DNA of 64,000 nt, taken from the NCBI GenBank assembly GCA_016713245.1, contig JADJPM010000001.1, positions 1,736,001-1,800,000 of the forward strand, in the 5' to 3' direction. Below are positions 18,005-26,248 of the stretch, piece after piece (position 1 is the first letter of the stretch; every line of letters begins with the position of its first letter). Under the pieces are notes generated by a model that saw only the letters and a program-made list of their open reading frames with translations, was not told the DNA's origin and did no database searches. The stretch is from Verrucomicrobiaceae bacterium (GTDB lineage: Bacteria > Verrucomicrobiota > Verrucomicrobiia > Verrucomicrobiales > Verrucomicrobiaceae). The translations under genes and the position numbers were made by a program.

Positions 18005-19705
18005 TCACTTGCTCCACTTCAACACCTGGCCGTCGTTTTCGAGTCGTGCTTTCAACTTCGCGTAATCGACCTCCTGCACGGCCTGTTCGTCCTGCAATGC
18101 CATCACAGCCGCGGTGGCGGCGCTTTGGCTGGTGATCATGAAAACGGGTTCCATGCGGATGCTGGCGAAAGCGGTGTGGCTGGCGCTCAAGGCGAAGGTG
18201 ACGAGCAGATTCGAGCATTCGCCCATCTTCGGCACGATGGCGTCGTAGCCGATTTGATACGGCCCGAAGCCGCCGCGACCTCCGGCGAGCTTGCCTTCGC
18301 GGATGACGACGCCGTCCTTCACGATGCGGCGGATCTCATGCACGTCCGTGCCGTAGCTGCCGAGGCCGATGGACTTCGGCGCGATGGTTTTGCCGAAGGT
18401 GTGATGCTCGGTGAGCACGAGATCGCTCACCATGCGCCGCGCTTCGCGCACATAGATTTGATGCGGCCAGCCGCCGTTGTCGGTGAACTCATCCTTGGGC
18501 AAACCAAAGCGCTGCATGTCCTTGCGAACCTTCTCCGGCACGCGCGGATCGGTCGCGAGGAAGTGAAGCAGGCCGCGGTGGTAGTTCTCGTGCTTCTTCG
18601 CGATCTTTTCGCGCTCCGCGTAGCTCGCGCCAGGCCACGCGTGCGAGGCACCGGGCAGATTGCCGCCAAAAGTGGCCGTGTTGAAGTCCCACTTGTCGTT
18701 CGGCAGCGGATCGTGCTTCGAGAACCAGCGCAGGTCCATGTCATCGCCGTTTTGCAAACAGGCCTCGATGAAGCGGGCGACGATCTCATACGTTTTCGGG
18801 TCGTAATCGGCCGGAGGCGTGATCGGGAGGCTGTTGGCCTTGTTGGTCGTCAGACAGAGGCGGTAGCAATAGGCCTGCACACCGGGCGCGGGATCGCCAG
18901 GCTTGCCGACATCGTCCAGCTCCACCAGCGGCAGCACACCGCTGTCTTTGCAGCCGATCACGACATAGGGATCGAGCGGAAAATCTCGATCCCACACGCC
19001 GAGGCCGTTTTGGAGCCGTCCGTTGCTGCCGGGTTGCGCGAACTCGCTGCGCGGCTTGAAACGCTCGTCGTATTGGATGCCATTGAAGCTCTCGCCATAC
19101 TTCGCATTGCCCTCGCGCATGAGCGTGAAGCTTACACCGGCCTTCGCCATCAAATCACCCTCATAGGTGGTGTCGATGAACATCTTCGCGCGGATCACAT
19201 CGCCGTTTTCGAGGGTGATGGAAGTGATGCGGGCACTCTTGCCCGCATCTGGGCGGCCAGGAGTGGCCACCTCACTTTTTTCCACGGAAGCCAGTTTGGC
19301 GTTCCGAAGCACTTTCACGCCCGCTTCCTTCACCATTTCATCAAACACGCGCTCCGCCTGATGTGGCTCGATGGCATACGCACCGCCGGTCGCGGGGCCG
19401 CCGGTGCTTTTGAAGGGCTGATCCCATTCCAGTTTCTTGCCGTAGGCCGCGACGAGCCGTGTGAAATACTCGCGTGCGATGCCACCGACGCTGCGCGGAT
19501 CACCGATGTCAACCGCGCTAAGCCCACCACTCGTCATGCCGCCGAGATGACGCCCTGGCTCGGCCAAAACGACCGTTTTGCCCATTCTCGCCACCTGCAC
19601 GGCGGCGCTCACACCGCCAGACGTGCCGCCAAAGACGCAGACATCGGCTTCGTGCACGGTGGCGAAGGCCGAGGTGGCCCCAAGAAGGAAAAATAGGGTT
19701 TTCAT
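18005..19705 (-). CDS. secreted FAD-dependent oxidoreductase (FAD_oxidored family)
   Basis: A 566-residue protein with a signal peptide (MKTLFFLLGATSAFA) and an N-terminal FAD-binding fold (ADVCVFGGTSGGVSAAVQVAR, then GRHLGGMTSGGLSAVDIG). It is homologous in layout to the C-terminal part of the fusion at 11951-15430. The ATG at 19705 overlaps the stop of the upstream sialidase gene (ATGA), which fixes the start although the frame is open further upstream. FAD_oxidored proteins of this kind are abundant in Planctomycetes and Verrucomicrobia; their substrates are largely unknown, and oxidation of a sugar ring is an inference from the neighbours. Confidence 0.88.
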   Translation of the reverse strand: MKTLFFLLGATSAFATVHEADVCVFGGTSGGVSAAVQVARMGKTVVLAEPGRHLGGMTSGGLSAVDIGDPRSVGGIAREYFTRLVAAYGKKLEWDQPFKSTGGPATGGAYAIEPHQAERVFDEMVKEAGVKVLRNAKLASVEKSEVATPGRPDAGKSARITSITLENGDVIRAKMFIDTTYEGDLMAKAGVSFTLMREGNAKYGESFNGIQYDERFKPRSEFAQPGSNGRLQNGLGVWDRDFPLDPYVVIGCKDSGVLPLVELDDVGKPGDPAPGVQAYCYRLCLTTNKANSLPITPPADYDPKTYEIVARFIEACLQNGDDMDLRWFSKHDPLPNDKWDFNTATFGGNLPGASHAWPGASYAEREKIAKKHENYHRGLLHFLATDPRVPEKVRKDMQRFGLPKDEFTDNGGWPHQIYVREARRMVSDLVLTEHHTFGKTIAPKSIGLGSYGTDVHEIRRIVKDGVVIREGKLAGGRGGFGPYQIGYDAIVPKMGECSNLLVTFALSASHTAFASIRMEPVFMITSQSAATAAVMALQDEQAVQEVDYAKLKARLENDGQVLKWSK

Positions 19706-20889
19706 GGTTGTTCGAGCCATTCGAGATTGAAGCGGGCGACTGTTAATAAGGAGCCAGCGAAGCCAGGCTTCGTGCCACGGCCGTAAAAGCAAAGGATGGT
19801 GCCGTTTTGGGTGACCGCGATGTCGGAGTACATGCTGGGGCCGTCTTCGAGGAGTTTGTTCACGGGCCAGGTTTTGCCTTCATCGCGGCTGATTTTGACG
19901 CTGACGTTTTTGCGAGCGCGACTCTTGCCGGGCTCGGGTGTGCCTTCGCGACCGCCTTCGAGGTTGTGAGGGTTGGAGAAGAGAATGAGGCGCTTGCCGC
20001 CGTGGTCGTAGCGGACGATGCCGGCCATGCAAATCGGCTCCAGCAGGGCTTCGTCGAACTTGGGCGTACTCCAGTTCGTGGCACCATCAGGGCTGGTGGT
20101 GATGAGCCGGCGGTGCGCTTTGGATTCGCTGCGCACGTTCAGCATGACGCGACCATCGTTGAGTTCAATGGCACCGGTTTCGTTCGGGTTGATCCATTCG
20201 TCGGTGCAGGGCACGGCGATGTCACCGGCCTTCCAAGTCTTGCCTTGATCCTCGCTGTAGATGGTGGCGGTGACGCTCGGGCGATGCGCGTTGCCGCCTT
20301 CACCCGTGGAAAGCCACACGGGCACGACAAGGCGACCGGTTTTGAGCTGGATGCTGTGATTCGGGCCGGTGGCGAGGACCTTCCAAGCATAGTCCTTTTT
20401 GAAAGCGTCGAAGGTGGAGGAGATTTCGACCGGCTTCGACCAAGAAAGGCCGTCGTCCTCGCTGCGCTGGTAGAAGGCGCGTTCGTATTCGAGGCAGAAG
20501 AGCATGTGTACGGTGCCGTCTTTGTCCGCGATGAGCACCGGGTTGTTGTAGGTGACCTGGGTGGTGTCGATGTTTTTTAGCCGCAAAGCGAAGGGGTTCT
20601 TCTGCTTCGGTCCGGGCACGTCGGCGATGCTTTGCGGCTGGCTCCACGTCTTGCCGTCATCGGTGCTGCGGCGGAGCAAAATGCGGATGTCGGACCAATC
20701 ACCACCGCCCTGGCGTGCCTCACACCAAGCCAGCACGGTACCTTTGGCTGTCACGACGATGCCGGGAATGTGGTAGATGTTGTAAGCGGGATCATCGCCT
20801 GTGGTGAAGAGATCCTGCTTTTCGAGAAACGGCTCCGCGGCCAGCAAGGTGGAGCTGAGGACGAGGAGGGAAAAGAGAGCATGCTTCAT
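19702..20889 (-). CDS. secreted exo-sialidase-like protein
   Basis: A 395-residue beta-propeller with signal peptide (MKHALFSLLVLSSTLLAAEP). YHIPGIVVTAKGTVLAWCEAR corresponds to the sialidase RIP motif with His in place of Arg; RRSTDDGKTWSQ, YSEDQGKTWKAG and ISRDEGKTWPV are Asp boxes. The expected arginine triad would need a structural alignment. The ATG at 20889 is preferred over a frame extension to 20955 because the signal peptide begins there. Translationally coupled to the FAD oxidoreductase downstream. The RIP change leaves true sialidase activity uncertain. Confidence 0.85.
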   Translation of the reverse strand: MKHALFSLLVLSSTLLAAEPFLEKQDLFTTGDDPAYNIYHIPGIVVTAKGTVLAWCEARQGGGDWSDIRILLRRSTDDGKTWSQPQSIADVPGPKQKNPFALRLKNIDTTQVTYNNPVLIADKDGTVHMLFCLEYERAFYQRSEDDGLSWSKPVEISSTFDAFKKDYAWKVLATGPNHSIQLKTGRLVVPVWLSTGEGGNAHRPSVTATIYSEDQGKTWKAGDIAVPCTDEWINPNETGAIELNDGRVMLNVRSESKAHRRLITTSPDGATNWSTPKFDEALLEPICMAGIVRYDHGGKRLILFSNPHNLEGGREGTPEPGKSRARKNVSVKISRDEGKTWPVNKLLEDGPSMYSDIAVTQNGTILCFYGRGTKPGFAGSLLTVARFNLEWLEQP

Positions 20890-20951
20890 GGTGGAGAGGA
20901 AGAACGCATGCTCTGACGGATTCTCCGCGTGGATTTGCCTCTGGCAAAATG

Positions 20952-21767
20952 TCACGTCACGTTTTCGAGCGAGCGGCGCACCTCGTCGAGCAGCACGGGA
21001 TCCATCTCCGTGAGGTGGCTGCGCTCCGGAAATCGTCCCTCATTCACATCGGCGATGTATTCGCGGAAGGCGGCGATGCGCTCGTTTTGCAGGCGGCGGT
21101 ATTCCTCAGCGAAGTTTCGGTAGGCCTTGGAGTGACGAGGAAGGCGTTCGTCGTAATCGCCGAGGATGTCATCGGAGAAAAGGAACTGCGTGTCGCAGCC
21201 CGTGCCGGAGCCGAGGGACATGAGGATCATCGTCGTTTGCTGGCAGAGCCAGGTGGCGAGATTGTGCGGCACGATCTCGATCTCGGCGGCGTAAGCACCC
21301 GCGTTTTCGATGTCCTTCATCTTTTGGTAGATGGCCTTCGCCTCCACGGCGGTCTTGCCGAGGCTGCGATAGCCGGTCCAGGTGACATGGCGCGGCACCA
21401 TGCCGATATGACCGACGACAGGAATGCCCTCGCGTGCCATCGCCTCGATGAGATACGGGCTGCCGGAGCAATACACTGAGCTGGCCCCGAGCTCGAGCGC
21501 CCGAAAGCCGGTGCGGATCGCCTCCTCCTGCGTGGCCATGCCATGCGGCGTGGAGCCAGAGAGAAAGCTCTGCGGCGCAGCGGCCACGAGCAATGGCAGG
21601 CGGGACTGTGCCTCCGGCGTGTCGAAAGGGCAGCTCATGAGATCCACGCCCGCCGCCTCCGCAGCGGCAGCCTCCTCGGGAGACTTCACATGGATGTGCG
21701 TGAGGACGCGTTTGCCTTTGAGCTTACGGAGATCGTGGACGGTGAATTTTTTGCGTGGGCGAAGCAT
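20952..21767 (-). CDS. divergent PanB-like (ketopantoate hydroxymethyltransferase fold) protein
   Basis: A 271-residue cytoplasmic protein. GIPVVGHIGMVPRHVTWTGYRSLGK, split here as IPVVGHIGMVPR then GYRSLGK, and EIEIVPHNLA closely match PanB motifs, as does the GTGCDTQFLFSDDILG stretch. But the PanB metal-ligand segments are replaced: the GDS motif is SCPFD and the KLEGG motif is VYCSGSP. It may therefore have a different reaction in the PEP-mutase/PanB superfamily rather than pantothenate synthesis. It is 62 bp upstream of the sialidase gene on the same strand, which places it with the glycan genes. Confidence 0.75.
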   Translation of the reverse strand: MLRPRKKFTVHDLRKLKGKRVLTHIHVKSPEEAAAAEAAGVDLMSCPFDTPEAQSRLPLLVAAAPQSFLSGSTPHGMATQEEAIRTGFRALELGASSVYCSGSPYLIEAMAREGIPVVGHIGMVPRHVTWTGYRSLGKTAVEAKAIYQKMKDIENAGAYAAEIEIVPHNLATWLCQQTTMILMSLGSGTGCDTQFLFSDDILGDYDERLPRHSKAYRNFAEEYRRLQNERIAAFREYIADVNEGRFPERSHLTEMDPVLLDEVRRSLENVT

Positions 21768-21805
21768 GACAGCCTCGTTTTAGGAGAAAGCAGCTTCGCT
21801 TGCAA

Positions 21806-22735
21806 TCACGAAGCAGGTTCACGACGGCGTGATGACGTGAAGACAGATTTGGACTCCCCAGCGATCACCGCCAGCGCGGGATGCCGCATCGCCCGCTCGA
21901 GGGTGATAAGGTAGCAGGAAAAGCCGCAGCGCACCGGGCGGCCCACTGGTTTCAGGCCGTAACGCTCCACGGCTTCATCCAACACCGACGCTGCAATCGG
22001 TGCGATGCCCATGCCATCGGAGGCGGCGGTTTTCATCAGCGCGGCATCATCAAACTCCGCCACGATGCGTGGGCGGAGGCGGTGGGAGTCAAACCAGCGA
22101 TCCAGCTCATGCCGCCACGCCGTGCGGCTGGCGGGAAGGAGCACCGGGGCGTCTTTGAGCGAGGCGGGGAAGTTCGCACTCAGCTTCTTGGCCAGTGCTG
22201 GCACGGCACAAAAGACCACGGGTGATTCGCCGAGAAGATGATTGAAGGCTTTCACTGGCATCGAAGAAGGCGCAGCTTCATCGGACAAAACGACATCCAG
22301 CCTGCCTGCCGCCAGCGATCCGAGCAACTCCTGCGCATGGCCTTCCGCGCAGGAGAGCTGCAGATTCGGAAACGCCTTCACGGCAGGCCGGATGAGCCGC
22401 CACGCGACGAGCTTCGGCAGCGAATCGGTGATGCCAATGTTCAGGCGCAGGCTGCGTGCGCTGCCCTGACCGTGCAGTGAGCGCACCATCTCCGTGCCGA
22501 GAGAAAAAATCTCCGCCGCACAATCCATCACCAACCGCCCCTGGGCGGTGAGCTTCAATCCGCGTCCGGTGCGGTCAAAGAGCTGCTCATCAAGGCTGGT
22601 CTCCAGCGCTTTGATCTGGGCACTGATCGTCGGCTGCGAGAGGTTTAGCCGCGAGGCGGCGGCGCGTAGGCTGCCTGCGCGGGCGACTTCCCAAAACAGG
22701 CGCAGATGATGGTAATTGAGGTGGGGCTCGTTCAT
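21806..22735 (-). CDS. LysR-family regulator, NhaR-like
   Basis: A 309-residue LysR-type regulator. The winged helix-turn-helix is LNYHHLRLFWEVARAGSLRA with the recognition part LNLSQPTISAQIKALE. The ligand domain includes FDDAALMKTAASDGMGIAPI, a feature of the NhaR subgroup. It is transcribed away from the ABC transporter gene at 22812, with a 25-bp dyad in the 76-bp gap, a classic arrangement for autoregulation plus control of the divergent operon. A related regulator with a similar helix-turn-helix lies at 34041-34916. The inducer is unknown. Confidence 0.9.
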   Translation of the reverse strand: MNEPHLNYHHLRLFWEVARAGSLRAAASRLNLSQPTISAQIKALETSLDEQLFDRTGRGLKLTAQGRLVMDCAAEIFSLGTEMVRSLHGQGSARSLRLNIGITDSLPKLVAWRLIRPAVKAFPNLQLSCAEGHAQELLGSLAAGRLDVVLSDEAAPSSMPVKAFNHLLGESPVVFCAVPALAKKLSANFPASLKDAPVLLPASRTAWRHELDRWFDSHRLRPRIVAEFDDAALMKTAASDGMGIAPIAASVLDEAVERYGLKPVGRPVRCGFSCYLITLERAMRHPALAVIAGESKSVFTSSRRREPAS

Positions 22736-22755
22736 GAGGTATTATCGAATCAATG

Positions 22756-22780
22756 CTTTGAAACATCGAAATCGTCAAAG
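22756..22780. promoter_or_regulatory. 25-bp dyad in the LysR/ABC divergent promoter region
   Basis: CTTTGA-N13-TCAAAG, a perfect 6-bp inverted repeat with a 13-bp spacer, lies midway between the divergent starts at 22735 and 22812. A site matching it at 22 of 25 positions lies before the SulP-carbonic anhydrase gene (36954-36978). Position and symmetry suggest a LysR-type operator. Confidence 0.6.
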
Positions 22781-22811
22781 TATCATTCTGCGTCACAATC
22801 CGCACCGCCCG

Positions 22812-24971
22812 ATGCCCCCTACAAACACCTCACCATCTACCAGCCTGCTAGCCCAGCTCGCCGCCATCACGGGGAGCGAGTATGATCATGAGCGGACCCG
22901 GTTGGCGGTGCAAAACGCTGCGAAAGCGGACGCGGATCCGCTTTCGCAGCTCATCTCGGCCGCTGCGGAGGTTTACATGAAGGTCACGCCGGTGCGGCAG
23001 CCGCTGGCGGAGGTTTTGTGGCATGCGCGGCAGGATCTGCCGGTGGTCATTTGGAGCGTGAAGGAGAAAAAATGGATCGTGGTGACCTTCGCAGGCTGGT
23101 TTCGCCTGCGCATCGCGGATGGAGATCATCCGACGCATCGGCTCAGCATCTCGCGCAGTGAATTGGTGCGGATGCTGGGCTTGCAGAGCGTGAATGATGT
23201 CGTCGAGGCCGGTGTGGTGCATCCCGAGCGGCCGGCGCATGCGATGAGCATTCACGCCGATCCCGAGCATCACGATCACGTTAGCCCTGAGCGACGCTTT
23301 TTCCGGCTTTTGAAGGCGGAACGGCAGGACATCCTCACGCTGCTCATTTTCTCGGTTTTCTCCGGCATCCTGTACCTCGCCGCACCGCTCGCGGTGGACT
23401 CCGTGGTGAGCAATCTGGCCTTCGGCGGACAATCGCGACCGTATGTGCAGGCCATCGTGGTGCTCGCGCTGGCGTTGTTTGGGGCGCTGGGACTGCAGGC
23501 GGTGGTGAGCGGCTTTCAATACTACATCTCCGATATCATCCAGCGCCGCATCTTTGTGCGCACGGCGGCGGATCTCGCGTATCGCCTGCCACGCGTCAAA
23601 GCGGAGGCGCTCGATGAAGTGCACGCGCCGGAGCTGGTGAACCGCTTCCTCGATGTTGTCACCGCGCAGAAGAGCACCGCGCTGCTGCTGCTCGATGGCA
23701 TCAATCTCGTCTTTGGCAGCCTCATCGGCATGCTGCTGCTCGCCCTATATCATCCGCTGATGCTCATGTTTGTCGTCATCCTGCTGGCGCTCATTGCGCT
23801 GAGCATGTGGCTCCTCGGCAAAGGCGCGGTGAAGACCAGCATCGCCGAATCCCGCGTGAAATACGATGTCGTGAACTGGTTCGAGGAGATCGCGGCCTTC
23901 CCCTTCGCCTTCAAAGGCCCCGGTGGCTACCAGATGGCCTCGGAGCGTGCGAATCAGCTCGCCACCGAGTATTTGCAGCGCCGCTCGGCGCACTTCCGCA
24001 TCGTCATGCGGCAGATCGTGGCGCTGCTGGTGCTCTCCGTGCTCGCGGCGGCTGTGTTGCTCATTCTTGGCAGTTGGCTCGTCGTGAGCCAGCAGATCAC
24101 GCTGGGCCAGCTCGTGGCCTCGGAGTTGATCATGGGCACCATCGTGACCGCGATGGCAAAGATGGGCAAAAAGCTCGAAGCCTGGTATGACGCGATGGCC
24201 GCCATGGACAAGCTGGGGCACATCTTCGACCTCGAAATCGAGCGCGAGGACGGCGAGCAGCCCGCGAAGCGCGAAGGCGGCGCGGAGGTGCGAGCTTGCG
24301 AAGTATCGTTCGGCTATCATGAGCCGCTTTTCGCCAAAAAGACCTTCACCATCACTCCAGGCAGTCGCGCGGCGATTGTCGGTCCGCATGGCTCGGGAGC
24401 GAGTTCGCTGCTCGACATCCTTTTTGGCCTTCGACAGCCTTTGGAGGGCCATGTCAGCATCGACGGGCTCGATTTGCGCAGTTGGTATCTGGAGGCGCTG
24501 CGCGAGAGCGTGATGCTGCTGCGTCGTGATGAGATCGTGGATGGCACGGTCATCGAAAATCTGCGCTTGGGCCGTGTCGATGTCGGTTTGGATGAAATCC
24601 GCAGCGCCTTGGACCGCGTCGGCCTGCTTGATGTGCTGCTGCATCGCCCCGATGGCCTCAACTTGCGTCTGAAGGTCGGTGGAGCGCCGCTGAGCGGCAA
24701 TCAGCGCACACGTTTGTTGCTCGCCCGCGCTTTGGTGCAGCGTCCGCGGCTTCTGCTGATCGATGAACTCTTCGACAGCCTCGACGACGAGTCCTTCAAG
24801 CTCCTCGATACCGCCATCCTCGACCCCTCGCTCACCTGGACTGTCATCCTCGCCACCCGCGATCACGATGTCACGAAACGCTGCGATCAGATCATCGAAC
24901 TTGCGCCGTGCCATTTGAATGACGGCACGTCCTCCGAATCGGAAACTCAACGCCTGCAAAACCGCTCATGA
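22812..24971 (+). CDS. ABC transporter (permease-ATPase), type I secretion-like, degenerate Walker A
   Basis: A 719-residue half-transporter from the ATG at 22812; an upstream frame would overlap the LysR gene. Residues ~1-175 form a cytoplasmic N-terminal domain without an obvious C39 protease Cys/His pair, ending in a His-rich stretch (IHADPEHHDHV). Transmembrane helices begin at LTLLIFSVFSGILYLAAPLA. The ATPase has signature LSGNQRTRLLLARAL (~627), Walker B LLLIDELFDSLD (~648) and an ATRDHD switch. Walker A (~523) reads GPHGSGASS: the invariant Lys is Ala. HlyD and TolC genes follow, so this is the inner-membrane part of a tripartite exporter. Missing Lys should cripple ATP hydrolysis unless compensated. 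Confidence 0.9.
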   Translation: MPPTNTSPSTSLLAQLAAITGSEYDHERTRLAVQNAAKADADPLSQLISAAAEVYMKVTPVRQPLAEVLWHARQDLPVVIWSVKEKKWIVVTFAGWFRLRIADGDHPTHRLSISRSELVRMLGLQSVNDVVEAGVVHPERPAHAMSIHADPEHHDHVSPERRFFRLLKAERQDILTLLIFSVFSGILYLAAPLAVDSVVSNLAFGGQSRPYVQAIVVLALALFGALGLQAVVSGFQYYISDIIQRRIFVRTAADLAYRLPRVKAEALDEVHAPELVNRFLDVVTAQKSTALLLLDGINLVFGSLIGMLLLALYHPLMLMFVVILLALIALSMWLLGKGAVKTSIAESRVKYDVVNWFEEIAAFPFAFKGPGGYQMASERANQLATEYLQRRSAHFRIVMRQIVALLVLSVLAAAVLLILGSWLVVSQQITLGQLVASELIMGTIVTAMAKMGKKLEAWYDAMAAMDKLGHIFDLEIEREDGEQPAKREGGAEVRACEVSFGYHEPLFAKKTFTITPGSRAAIVGPHGSGASSLLDILFGLRQPLEGHVSIDGLDLRSWYLEALRESVMLLRRDEIVDGTVIENLRLGRVDVGLDEIRSALDRVGLLDVLLHRPDGLNLRLKVGGAPLSGNQRTRLLLARALVQRPRLLLIDELFDSLDDESFKLLDTAILDPSLTWTVILATRDHDVTKRCDQIIELAPCHLNDGTSSESETQRLQNRS

Positions 24972-26248
24972 GCCAAGCCACCACTTACTCCGCGCCTCCG
25001 TTGCCCGCGCTGAGCCTCGCTGGTTCAGCGAAATTCACGCGCATCTTCAGCCGCTTGCTGCTGGTCGGCTTCGTCGCCTTCGTCTTTGGCATTCTGTTTC
25101 TGCCGTGGCGGCAGTTTGTGTCCGGCGCGGGCCGCGTGATCGCTTTCAATCCGCTGGATCGTCGCATCAACATCGAGGCGCAGGTCGCCGGGCGCGTGAA
25201 GCACCTGCACGTCACCGAAGGCCAGCGCGTGAAGAAGGGCGAGCTCATCATCGAGATCCAGGACAACGACCCGAACCTCCTCAACAACCTCAAAGCCCAG
25301 CGCGAGGCCATCGAAAGTCGTCGCGACTTTGCCAATGGCCGCGTCGAGTCGCTCACCGCGCAGATCACGCAGCAGGAACTCGCCAAAGCGCAGGCCATTG
25401 ATGGTGCAGAACAACGCGTGGCCGCCGCGAAGATCGGCGCGGAGACCTCGCAGTTGAACTACAACCGCACGAAGGATCTCTTTGAGAAGAAACTCGAGTC
25501 GCAGCGCAATTTCGAACTCGCCACGCTTTCGCGGGACTCGACCATCGCGGAGCTGAAGTCCGCTGAGGCGGCGCTGAAGCGCACCAGCAATGATTTCGAC
25601 GCCACCATCGCCTCCACGCACGCGTCGAAAGGCACCGCCTTGAGCGAAGTGGCCACCGCCGAGCGCGATCTCTCCGTCATCGACGTGCAGATCAATCAAA
25701 ACCTCCGTCAGGTCGTCGAATCGCCGCGCGATGGCATCGTGCTGAATGTCGCCGCCACCGATGGCACCTACTTGAGGCCTGGCTCGCTCATCTGCGTCAT
25801 CATTCCGGAAACCGACAGCCGTTTTGTCGAGATCATGGTCGATGGCAATGACATGCCGCTCATTCAGTCGCGCAAAGATGGTCAGCACGGCAGCCCGGTG
25901 CGTCTCGCCTTCGAAGGCTGGCCCGCGGTGCAGATGATCGGCTGGCCTCAACTCGCCGTCGGCACCTTTGGTGGCGAAGTCGTGTTCGTCGATGCCACGG
26001 ACGATGGCACCGGCAAATTCCGCGTCGTCGTCGGTCCTGCTGATGACATCGTCGATCGCGGCGATGGCAAAGGCCCCGTCACCGTCGGCTGGCCTGACAA
26101 AGACCGCTGGCTCCGTCAGGGTGCCCGTGCGAATGCGTGGGTCATGCTGAACCAAGTCCCGCTCTGGTTTGAACTCTGGCGTCAAATCAACGGCTTCCCG
26201 CCTGTGGTCAGCGATAAGGACGGCAAACTCGATCCCACGAAGAAATGA
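24968..26248 (+). CDS. HlyD-family membrane fusion protein
   Basis: A 426-residue periplasmic adaptor with one N-terminal membrane anchor (LLLVGFVAFVFGILFLPW). VAGRVKHLHVTEGQRVKKGE is the lipoyl/barrel-sandwich half, followed by long coiled-coil helices (AQREAIESRRDFANGR ... LKSAEAALKRTSNDF) and the second lipoyl half ESPRDGIVLNVAATDGTYLRPG. It overlaps the ABC gene by 4 bp (ATGA), so the two are translationally coupled. It bridges the ABC transporter to the outer-membrane TolC-like protein encoded next. Confidence 0.92.
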   Translation: MSQATTYSAPPLPALSLAGSAKFTRIFSRLLLVGFVAFVFGILFLPWRQFVSGAGRVIAFNPLDRRINIEAQVAGRVKHLHVTEGQRVKKGELIIEIQDNDPNLLNNLKAQREAIESRRDFANGRVESLTAQITQQELAKAQAIDGAEQRVAAAKIGAETSQLNYNRTKDLFEKKLESQRNFELATLSRDSTIAELKSAEAALKRTSNDFDATIASTHASKGTALSEVATAERDLSVIDVQINQNLRQVVESPRDGIVLNVAATDGTYLRPGSLICVIIPETDSRFVEIMVDGNDMPLIQSRKDGQHGSPVRLAFEGWPAVQMIGWPQLAVGTFGGEVVFVDATDDGTGKFRVVVGPADDIVDRGDGKGPVTVGWPDKDRWLRQGARANAWVMLNQVPLWFELWRQINGFPPVVSDKDGKLDPTKK

